Shown in pieces: positions 1 through 4,642 of a stretch of DNA of 6,204 nucleotides (its first letter is position 1; each line of letters begins with the position of its first letter). A program made the translations under genes and the position numbers. Source of the stretch: Spirochaetales bacterium (lineage in GTDB: Bacteria; Spirochaetota; Spirochaetia; Sphaerochaetales; Sphaerochaetaceae); the NCBI GenBank assembly GCA_017614625.1, contig JAGABK010000049.1:1-6204 (forward strand), in the 5' to 3' direction. The notes below the pieces were generated by a model. The model worked only from the letters and a program-made list of their open reading frames with translations. It was not told the DNA's origin and did not search any database.

Positions 1-2192
1 ACCTCCAGCCATGAGGTCCTGGGCGCAGAAGAACCGGCCCTTCCTCCCCATGCGGAGAAATCCGACGGCATATTCATTCCTTCAGGCATGCTTCTGCCTG
101 CAGTCGCTCCCGCACTGTCAGGAGCCGAAACGGAACCGCCCATGGACGATCCGCCCGCGGACGACCCGCCTGTGAACGACCTGCCGGAGGAACCACCTCC
201 CGTTGAAGGCCTGCTTCCCGTTGACGACCTTCCGCCCGTCTGGCTTCCGGTTGATGACTGGGAGGAAGATGAGCGCTGCACGGCGAAGTCCGATGCACTT
301 GTCATGCTGCTCTGCGAACTATCCCTGCTGCTTTCACGACTGAAAGACCGGGAGGAGCTGTCTCCTCCGCCGAATCCGTTGCCGCCGCCTCCGAAGCCTC
401 CCCTGCCGCCCATGGAACCCATGGCCGATACATTCACGCTCGAGCCGTTGACCAGCGTGCTTGCGTTGCGCTGTCCGTTGGATGTCGAGGGAATCGTGCC
501 GTCGAGCTGTCCGCGGATGCTCTGTCCGCGCAGGGAGCAGTATGCCTGCAGGTTCTCGATGGCCACATCGAACTCCTCAGCCGAATAGAAGGAGTTCTCA
601 TCCGCCTCGACATAGGGTCTGATCATCTTGTAGACCCTGTCGATCTCAGCTTTCAGCCAGCCGCTCTCGATGTACTCGGACACGAACCTGCTGTAGGTCT
701 CGTGGTACTGCGCCAGGGCCTCGCAGTCATTGAAGATCCATGCAATCAGAGGTCTGTCGCTTGCGTTTCCGTTGGCGACCGGCGAGTCGATGGGGCTGTT
801 GACCAGCGTCGTGCCGTCGGAGCCGTTCATGCCCCCGAAGGCCAGGTTGTAGTCCCAGGGGATGATGGCCAGCTGGCCGTTCTCCTCATAGAGGTAGTAG
901 TTGTGGACCATCATGCCTGTGTAGCTGTCGCTGTTCTGCAGGAAATCGTGCACTGCAAGATAGTTTATGACCTCGTCCGTGTAGACTGTGTTCTCTATGT
1001 CCTCGCCCGAATTCAGCTTGCGCAGGGCCTCGACGAGACGTTCCTTGTCCTTCTTCGTCAGCACTGTCTTGGCGCTCTCGAAGATCGTCGCATAGCTGTC
1101 CAGATTGTCGTCGATATACTGCAGCTTGACCTCGCTGTTTCCCATGCCGAAGTTGAAGTTGCCGCCTCCGAATCCCGCCATTGAGAAGACATCGGACATG
1201 TTGAACGAGAAAGATCCCGTCCCGTCCGTTGCCGGAGCGGTTGTTCCGGAAGGCATCTGACCCTGGCCCATGAAACTGCTCATGTCGCCTGTGGGCATTC
1301 CGGACATGCCGGAAGGCATGCTTCCGCCGGGCATCTGACCCTGGCCCATGAAGCTGCTCATATCACCCGAAGGCATCTGACCCTGTCCGAATATCTGCGA
1401 CATCATGTCTGTGGACATGTCGGCAGGCATTCCGAAGGAAGACATATCCGCGGGCATTCCGAACGCTGACATGTCGGGAACCGCCATGGAAGACGTGTCC
1501 ACGCTGCTTCCGGAGTCATCGTCGCTGACGCGGAAGTTCTCGATGTCGAATCCGCCGCCGTTTCCTCTCCCGCCTCCGAAGTTCAGGCTGTCGGGCTTGT
1601 AGAGCTCGCCACGCGTCATGTTGTTGCGCTCGAGGAAGCTGTCCTCGACGCCCTCGACGGCCAGGTACAGGCCCCAGGTCTCTCCGTTGACCGTGATCTC
1701 CACGTAGCTGCAAAGGGACGAAGGCACGTCCATCTCGCCCATCAGCGTGTAGGCGAGATAGTCCTTCATCATGGTGGCGTCGTAGATCAGGTTGTTCAGG
1801 CTCAGCTTGTCCAGGCCCCTGTAGAGCCTGCCGTCGACGAAGTGGTCGAACTCGATCTTGAAGGAGTATTTCTCGCTGCCCTGCGAGGCGACCGACGAGA
1901 GCGAGGTGTTGCCCTTGGCGCGGATTCCGACGCTCTTGATCTTCTCGCCGTCGATCGTGACGTTGCAGACAACGTATTCCTCCGATGTCGCGGAGGCGAT
2001 GAAGCCGTCCCAGTCGTCAATCTCGATGTCGATCGTATGGACATAGCTCTTGTCGAAGAAGGCCTCATAGCCCATTTCGTTGGTGCTGTTCCTGCCGTAC
2101 GCCGCCTTGCCGACCCAGATCAGGACCGCAAGGACCAGCATCACGACCAGCGCTATGCATCCTACAATCGTGATGGTTTTGCTTTTCAGCAT
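1..2192 (-). CDS. CotH-family protein kinase, membrane-anchored, with Met-rich insert and Ser/Gly tail (C-terminus beyond window)
   Basis: Reads leftwards without a stop for 730 codons and leaves the window at base 1, so the C-terminus is missing. Residues 7-28 form one hydrophobic helix after Lys3 and Lys5, which suggests a signal anchor with the rest outside the membrane. CotH-type motifs follow in order: VGIRAKGNTSL (88-98), KYSFKIEFD (108-116), LDKLSLNN (127-134), VNGETWGLYLAVEG (168-181), GELYKP (195-200), LQYIDDNLDSY (357-367) and IIPWDYNLAFG (443-453, the PWD motif near the catalytic centre). Residues 236-314 are a Met/Gly/Gln-rich repeat insert, and 590-690 a Gly- then Ser/Arg-rich low-complexity tail. 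CotH of Bacillus is an atypical kinase that phosphorylates Ser-rich spore-coat proteins. The start ATG lies 3 nt after the DUF4956 stop, with only a GGGGTGAG-like ribosome site, so translation is probably coupled. The family call is firm; the substrate is unknown. Confidence 0.92.
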   Translation of the reverse strand, partial: MLKSKTITIVGCIALVVMLVLAVLIWVGKAAYGRNSTNEMGYEAFFDKSYVHTIDIEIDDWDGFIASATSEEYVVCNVTIDGEKIKSVGIRAKGNTSLSSVASQGSEKYSFKIEFDHFVDGRLYRGLDKLSLNNLIYDATMMKDYLAYTLMGEMDVPSSLCSYVEITVNGETWGLYLAVEGVEDSFLERNNMTRGELYKPDSLNFGGGRGNGGGFDIENFRVSDDDSGSSVDTSSMAVPDMSAFGMPADMSSFGMPADMSTDMMSQIFGQGQMPSGDMSSFMGQGQMPGGSMPSGMSGMPTGDMSSFMGQGQMPSGTTAPATDGTGSFSFNMSDVFSMAGFGGGNFNFGMGNSEVKLQYIDDNLDSYATIFESAKTVLTKKDKERLVEALRKLNSGEDIENTVYTDEVINYLAVHDFLQNSDSYTGMMVHNYYLYEENGQLAIIPWDYNLAFGGMNGSDGTTLVNSPIDSPVANGNASDRPLIAWIFNDCEALAQYHETYSRFVSEYIESGWLKAEIDRVYKMIRPYVEADENSFYSAEEFDVAIENLQAYCSLRGQSIRGQLDGTIPSTSNGQRNASTLVNGSSVNVSAMGSMGGRGGFGGGGNGFGGGDSSSRSFSRESSRDSSQSSMTSASDFAVQRSSSSQSSTGSQTGGRSSTGSRPSTGGGSSGRSFTGGSSAGGSSMGGSVSAPDSAGATAGRSMPEGMNMPSDFSAWGGRAGSSAPRTSWLE
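123..359 (-). repeat. Ser/Gly/Arg-rich low-complexity tail of the CotH protein
   Basis: Codes for residues 612-690, dominated by Ser, Gly, Arg, Thr and Gln. Examples are SRSFSRESSRDSSQSS, followed by short units such as STGSQTGG, STGSRPSTGG and GGSSAGGSSMGG. It is likely disordered. Ser/basic-rich segments resemble the known targets of Bacillus CotH (CotB and CotG tails), so cis or trans phosphorylation here is possible; that is inference. A relic of part of this tail is found at 4451-4540. Confidence 0.75.
1251..1487 (-). repeat. Met/Gln/Gly-rich imperfect repeats inside the CotH kinase gene
   Basis: This stretch codes for CotH residues 236-314. The unit GDMSSFMGQGQMP occurs twice (276-288 and 302-314) and FGMPADMS twice (244-251 and 253-260), with related MPSGM and MPTGDM units between. 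At DNA level the 35-bp copies at 1252-1286 and 1330-1364 differ at only two positions, and a third partial copy begins at 1372. Such a tract is prone to length change by slippage or recombination. It sits between the LYKP motif and the LQYIDDN motif, so it interrupts the kinase fold at what is probably a surface loop. Confidence 0.85.
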
Positions 2193-2195
2193 GGC

Positions 2196-2867
2196 TCACC
2201 CCATGTAATCGCCGTTGTAACTCACCATGACCGCGCTTGAGATCCCGTCCATCTCGTACAGCTTCGTGACGAACGCGGTGTCGTCGCTCTTGAGGTTGAC
2301 CTCATAAGTAAGCTCGATATTGCCCTTCTGGGCCGTCTTGCTCTTGACGACGGCCTTCTTGACCTGCTCAGAAAGATAGCCGGCCACACGCTTCTCAGCC
2401 TCACCGTCCGTGCATGTGACAACCACGATGAACGGCTTCTCGATGGTCTTGCGGTTGCAGAACGCGATCATGATCAGGCCGATGATGACGCTGCCCACGA
2501 TTGCGAGGGGAATCATTCCCGCCGCAAGGACGATGCCGCCAGCGATCGCCCAGAACAGGAACGCTATGTCCATCGGCTCCTTGATGGCGGTACGGAACCT
2601 GACGATCGACAGGGCGCCGACCATTCCGAGGGAAAGGACGACATTCGATGTGACCGCCAGGATGACCATGTCGGTGATCATCGTCATGGCGACCAGGGAG
2701 CCTCCGAAGGTGCGGCTGAACATGACGCCGGAATACGTCTTCTTGTAGACAAGGTAGATGAACATGCCCAGACAGAAGGCCAGTACAAGGGAAATGGCCA
2801 TGTCCGGAAGCGAGACTGCCGTCACGTTCTCAAGAAAACTCGATTTGAAGATGTCGCTGAAACTCAT
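2196..2867 (-). CDS. DUF4956 family membrane protein
   Basis: A 223-aa protein. Predicted membrane helices are at about residues 22-41, 57-80, 100-118 and 119-137, followed by a soluble C-terminal domain (about 145-220). The signature segment LGMVGALSIVRFRTAIKEP (80-98) is the most conserved part of DUF4956, and I recognise the family by it. A Shine-Dalgarno AGAGAGG lies 11 nt before the ATG. The gene sits between the VTC polymerase (40 nt upstream) and the CotH kinase (3 nt downstream), clearly one operon. DUF4956 has no established biochemical role. Its repeated company with VTC-domain proteins suggests it anchors the polymerase or helps move polyphosphate at the membrane; this is inference. 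Confidence 0.93.
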   Translation of the reverse strand: MSFSDIFKSSFLENVTAVSLPDMAISLVLAFCLGMFIYLVYKKTYSGVMFSRTFGGSLVAMTMITDMVILAVTSNVVLSLGMVGALSIVRFRTAIKEPMDIAFLFWAIAGGIVLAAGMIPLAIVGSVIIGLIMIAFCNRKTIEKPFIVVVTCTDGEAEKRVAGYLSEQVKKAVVKSKTAQKGNIELTYEVNLKSDDTAFVTKLYEMDGISSAVMVSYNGDYMG

Positions 2868-2907
2868 TGTCGTATATTCCTCTCTTTATTGATTTGCTTT
2901 GATTGGC

Positions 2908-3579
2908 TCAGCCGTATACACGGCATGCTGCGTATTTCGAAAAGGCGCCCTGCCCGCGGCTCCTGAGGGCCGTGGCGCGCCTTATGATGTTCGGCAGGTA
3001 TTCGTCCCACTTGACCTCAAGGAGCATGGGATTGCCCTCCACGGGGTATGTCAGGCCGTCCGGGTCTGCGAACTGAGCCGCAGGTCCGGTGCGGATGTTC
3101 CAGTCTATGGTCACGCGCACGTTGCCCGGCCCGTATACGTACGGGATGCGCATGTACTCGACCACGCATCTGGGCCTGAGCCCCCTGGTCTTCATCTCCA
3201 CGTACAGGTCCACCAGAAGCGGACGGCCGCTTGTCGCCATCCATGCGATGTCCCCGTCCATGATCCGCTTAAGCTCTTCCTGCGTAAGACGCTCCTGGAG
3301 CTTGCAGCCCACGCCGTCGCGCTTGATCTTGCACTCGAGCATGATGTACGAAAGGTCTCCGTTGTAGTACCTGATGCGGAATTTGCGCCTCTGGTTCACT
3401 CCGTCCAGCTTCTCCCACAGGGCCGTGTTCCGATAGTCGTCGAAATACAGGCTCCTGATGGTGTAGCTGCCGTCCGGTCCCGCGTGCGGATCCGGGGAAG
3501 CCACCGCCGTCATGTTGTTCCTTATGGCCTGGGCGTCCGCCCGGGTGATCAGATGTTTGACTTCGTGTCGGTATTCCAT
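2908..3579 (-). CDS. VTC-domain polyphosphate polymerase
   Basis: A 223-aa protein made almost entirely of one VTC domain, the tunnel-shaped catalytic fold of yeast Vtc4 that makes polyphosphate from ATP. Expected charged motifs appear in order: YRHEVKHLI (3-11), SLYFDD (43-48), KFRIRYYN (66-73), LECKIKRDG (81-89), VVEYMRIPY (139-147), VRVTIDWNIRTG (154-165) and MLLEVKWDEYLP (185-196). The basic residues of these strands line the triphosphate tunnel in the family, and Glu188 matches the acidic metal ligand of the LEvK strand. No signal peptide or membrane helix is seen, so it is probably cytoplasmic and docked to the DUF4956 partner. An open frame runs further upstream, but the start at 3579 is preferred: an AGGAG site lies 8 nt before it, family homology begins there, and the upstream codons cross the divergent promoter region. 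First gene of the operon. Confidence 0.93.
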   Translation of the reverse strand: MEYRHEVKHLITRADAQAIRNNMTAVASPDPHAGPDGSYTIRSLYFDDYRNTALWEKLDGVNQRRKFRIRYYNGDLSYIMLECKIKRDGVGCKLQERLTQEELKRIMDGDIAWMATSGRPLLVDLYVEMKTRGLRPRCVVEYMRIPYVYGPGNVRVTIDWNIRTGPAAQFADPDGLTYPVEGNPMLLEVKWDEYLPNIIRRATALRSRGQGAFSKYAACRVYG

Positions 3580-3587
3580 GTTCCTGA

Positions 3588-3592
3588 CTCCT
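3588..3592 (-). promoter_or_regulatory. Ribosome binding site deciding the VTC gene start
   Basis: AGGAG on the minus strand, 8 nt upstream of the ATG at 3579. It selects this ATG over in-frame ATGs further upstream, which would add residues unlike any VTC domain. Confidence 0.75.
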
Positions 3593-3663
3593 GCGGATAC
3601 GATAAAGTCCCTGCGGGCACGGAAAAAGGGATTCGGCGCAAACCTCATATTTCTACATAAACG

Positions 3664-3681
3664 TTCACAGAACTTCACAGA
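3664..3681. promoter_or_regulatory. Tandem TTCACAGA direct repeats, possible response-regulator site
   Basis: TTCACAGA at 3664-3671 and again at 3674-3681, a 10-bp period, so both copies face the same side of the helix. OmpR/PhoB-class regulators bind such direct repeats, and the Bacillus PhoP box is built from TT(A/C/T)ACA hexamers about 11 bp apart. The site lies between the divergent promoters and could act on either. The regulator is not identified. Confidence 0.4.
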
Positions 3682-3693
3682 CGGAAAAAGGTG

Positions 3694-3722
3694 TTGACAA
3701 GAAAACTTGGCATTGCTATATT
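3694..3722 (+). promoter_or_regulatory. Sigma70-type promoter of the membrane protein/regulator pair
   Basis: TTGACA (3694-3699), a 17-nt spacer, and TATATT (3717-3722) preceded by TGC, giving an extended -10. This is close to consensus, so the promoter should be strong unless repressed. Transcription would start near 3729-3730, about 31 nt before the ATG at 3761. Both palindromic operators overlap this promoter. Confidence 0.87.
3695..3712. promoter_or_regulatory. Operator copy 1 (imperfect 18-bp palindrome)
   Basis: TGACAAG-AAAA-CTTGGCA: two 7-bp half-sites around an AAAA centre with one mismatch from perfect symmetry. It overlaps the -35 box and the spacer. The mismatch falls where the TTGACA hexamer constrains the sequence. 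It is probably bound by the XRE regulator encoded at 4093-4299. Confidence 0.75.
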
Positions 3723-3729
3723 TGAATCG

Positions 3730-3747
3730 TGCCAAGAAAACTTGGCA
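3730..3747. promoter_or_regulatory. Operator copy 2 (perfect 18-bp palindrome)
   Basis: TGCCAAG-AAAA-CTTGGCA, perfectly symmetrical around AAAA. It shares 17 of 18 bases with copy 1, the centres are 35 bp apart, and it covers the predicted transcription start. In RNA it could also form a 7-bp stem just before the ribosome site at 3747-3753, but the second copy in promoter DNA favours an operator. Confidence 0.8.
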
Positions 3748-3760
3748 AAGGAGACTTGCA

Positions 3761-4084
3761 ATGACAAGAGAAGAAATCCTGGAGAAAAGCCAGAACGAGA
3801 ACAAGGGCATGGATCTGGCGGAGATCGAGACATCGAAAGCCGGAGTCCTGCTGGGTTGGATACTGATGGGAGTCCTTTCCATAGTGATCCTGATTGTGGA
3901 CGGCATCGTCTTCGGCAGGGCCCCGTTCGAGCTGGTCTTCGTTTTCTCCGCCTCGCTGGCATCCGTATTCTTCTATAAATTCTTCAAGCTGCGCAGGAAG
4001 CATGAGCTGTTCGTCGCTTCGGCGTATTCGGTTTCGGCACTCTGCTGGCTGACCGCATGGATTATCCAGCTTGCGGACCTTTGA
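3761..4084 (+). CDS. Small three-helix membrane protein, DUF6442-like
   Basis: A 107-aa protein. An N-terminal polar segment MTREEILEKSQNENKGMD is followed by hydrophobic helices at about 27-50, 54-73 and 84-104, with a basic loop (KLRRKHE) between the second and third. The start is set by AAAGGAG 7 nt before the ATG and by the family-like opening (M-x-R/K-E-E-I-L-x-K-S-x-x-E-N-K). An earlier in-frame ATG at 3707 lies upstream of the predicted transcription start and inside operator 1. The layout, with a short XRE gene 8 nt downstream, matches small Firmicutes membrane proteins of the DUF6442 type, named from memory of the pattern. No function is known. It may sense membrane state or control the adjacent regulator. 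Its promoter carries the likely regulator's operators. Confidence 0.88.
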   Translation: MTREEILEKSQNENKGMDLAEIETSKAGVLLGWILMGVLSIVILIVDGIVFGRAPFELVFVFSASLASVFFYKFFKLRRKHELFVASAYSVSALCWLTAWIIQLADL

Positions 4085-4092
4085 GGCGCGCC

Positions 4093-4299
4093 ATGGAAGA
4101 TTCGCTTGTATTGAAGAACAACATAAAGACAGTAAGGACTCAGCAGGGGATATCGCAGGCCCAGTTGGCCGCCATGGTGGGCGTTTCCCGGAATACCATA
4201 AGCTCCATAGAGACCGGGCAGTTCAACCCCACGGCCAAGCTGGCGCTGGTGCTGTGCATCGCCCTGGACCGCAAGTTCGAGGAACTGTTCTATTTCTGA
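4093..4299 (+). CDS. Short XRE/Cro-C1 family transcriptional regulator
   Basis: A 68-aa, single-domain helix-turn-helix protein. The HTH runs from about Ser21 to Gly42 (ISQAQLAAMVGVSRNTISSIETG), with a recognition helix around Ser32-Thr41. The ending FEELFYF is typical of the short regulators often paired with small membrane proteins in Firmicutes. The start at 4093 was chosen because MEDSLVLKNNIK matches the usual opening of this family and GAGG precedes it. An ATG at 4057 would add 12 residues overlapping the upstream gene. It is co-transcribed with the membrane protein gene, 8 nt after its stop. It probably dimerises and binds the two 18-bp palindromes, repressing its own operon; this is inferred from position and symmetry. 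Confidence 0.92.
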   Translation: MEDSLVLKNNIKTVRTQQGISQAQLAAMVGVSRNTISSIETGQFNPTAKLALVLCIALDRKFEELFYF

Positions 4300-4311
4300 G
4301 AGGGAGATAGA

Positions 4312-4337
4312 CGGAAGCGATAGGGATTCGCCTTCCG
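4312..4337. repeat. Hairpin containing a tRNA-Ser 3'-end-like sequence
   Basis: CGGAAG at 4312-4317 pairs with CTTCCG at 4332-4337, and CGA pairs with TCG inside, with one bulged C. Bases 4319-4330 (GATAGGGATTCG) are identical to 6078-6089 in the T-arm/acceptor part of the tRNA-Ser gene, and flanking CGGA matches too. It could be a tRNA fragment from an old integration event or coincidence. Confidence 0.4.
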
Positions 4338-4361
4338 CCTGCCGGAAGTCCGGCGTCAGGC
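4337..4361. repeat. GC-rich hairpin
   Basis: GCCTG (4337-4341) pairs with CAGGC (4357-4361). Inside, CCGG (4342-4345) pairs with CCGG (4350-4353) around an AAGT loop, leaving a CGT bulge. There is no following T-tract, so it is not a canonical terminator. Confidence 0.45.
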
Positions 4362-4373
4362 CGGCTGCGCTCC

Positions 4374-4387
4374 GGACACATGTGTCC
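4374..4387. repeat. Perfect 14-bp palindrome GGACACATGTGTCC
   Basis: Symmetrical with no spacer, which is more typical of a protein-binding site than an RNA hairpin. There is no obvious promoter beside it, so the role is unknown. Confidence 0.5.
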
Positions 4388-4450
4388 TCATACCGCGCAG
4401 CTTCGAATCCCACAGTATCATAAAGAAACAGGCGCCACGAAAACCGAGAC

Positions 4451-4540
4451 GCCTGCTTCCCGGGGACGTCCGTGCGCCCGACTGGCCGGAAGGCGATGTC
4501 TGCGAGGACGAGGTCCTCTGCACGGCGAAGTCCGATGCAC
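4451..4540 (-). pseudogene. Relic of a CotH-type Ser-rich tail
   Basis: Bases 4451-4540 align without gaps to 209-298 inside the CotH gene: 70 of 90 bases match, including an exact 23-bp run (4518-4540 against 276-298) and an exact 12-bp run at the other end. On the minus strand, in the frame matching CotH, it reads ASDFAVQRTSSSQTSPSGQ..., against ASDFAVQRSSSSQSSTGSQ... in the intact gene. An in-frame TGA lies about three codons before ASDFAVQR. The similarity stops on both sides, leaving about 30 codons with no start and no kinase domain. It is probably debris of a second CotH gene or of a tail duplication. Confidence 0.75.
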
Positions 4541-4574
4541 ATCCTCATCTCCTGCAGAAATGCAGAAAACCAGC

Positions 4575-4600
4575 TCTCATAATCAGTTGCATTTATGAGA
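4575..4600. promoter_or_regulatory. Inverted repeat upstream of the lipoprotein gene
   Basis: TCTCATAA (4575-4582) and TTATGAGA (4593-4600) form a perfect 8-bp inverted repeat with a 10-bp spacer, and a TTGCAT candidate -35 box lies within it. This could be an operator for the lipoprotein promoter or a small RNA hairpin. Confidence 0.45.
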
Positions 4601-4615
4601 AATGTGACCGATACT
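4587..4615 (+). promoter_or_regulatory. Possible promoter of the beta-helix lipoprotein gene
   Basis: TTGCAT (4587-4592), a 17-nt spacer and GATACT (4610-4615) would place the start near 4622. An alternative -10 is TAAAAT at 4624-4629. Both are moderate matches; the AT-rich change at about 4575 supports a promoter nearby. Confidence 0.35.
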
Positions 4616-4642
4616 TCAATTAGTAAAATACGGAGGTATTGC

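Larger units (their letters stand above)
3580..3693. promoter_or_regulatory. Divergent intergenic region holding the VTC-operon leader
   Basis: This region must contain the promoter of the leftward operon, but no near-consensus -35/-10 pair is evident on the minus strand. AT-rich sequence at 3641-3662 (minus strand TTTATGTAGAAATATG) could hold the -10. It also contains the TTCACAGA direct repeats (3664-3681) and two copies of ACGGAAAAAGG (3619-3629 and 3681-3691), 62 bp apart. Confidence 0.45.
4300..4642. other. Intergenic region with gene relics and hairpins, no intact gene
   Basis: No open frame here looks like a real gene. Frames that cross it on either strand read as random or extend into the antisense of the lipoprotein gene. 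It contains a hairpin (4312-4337), a second (4337-4361), a 14-bp palindrome (4374-4387), the CotH-tail relic (4451-4540) and an inverted repeat just before the lipoprotein gene (4575-4600). No hairpin is followed by a T-run, so no clear terminator ends the regulator operon. Confidence 0.7.

Noticed and set aside
88..588. Plus-strand open frame of 166 codons rich in Pro and Asp
   Set aside because: It is the antisense of the Ser/Gly-rich CotH tail; its composition is what reading that tail backwards gives, and it has no ribosome site.
702..1184. Plus-strand open frame of 160 codons
   Set aside because: Antisense of the conserved CotH kinase region (PWDYN motif); no family features of its own.
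1251..1487. CRISPR-like array
   Set aside because: The repeats are in-frame coding repeats of a protein low-complexity tract with related rather than unique spacers, and no cas genes are present.
2899..3660. Plus-strand open frame of 253 codons
   Set aside because: Antisense of the VTC polymerase, whose domain motifs are complete on the minus strand.
3580..3906. N-terminal extension of the VTC polymerase
   Set aside because: The frame is open but crosses the divergent promoter and the membrane protein gene; the AGGAG site and family homology support the ATG at 3579.
4300..4345. Terminator after the XRE gene
   Set aside because: A hairpin exists at 4312-4337 but is followed by GC-rich sequence rather than a T-run.
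4402..4411. TTCGAATCCC on the plus strand as a second tRNA fragment
   Set aside because: Only the most common T-loop core is present; no acceptor, D-arm or anticodon arm can be folded around it.
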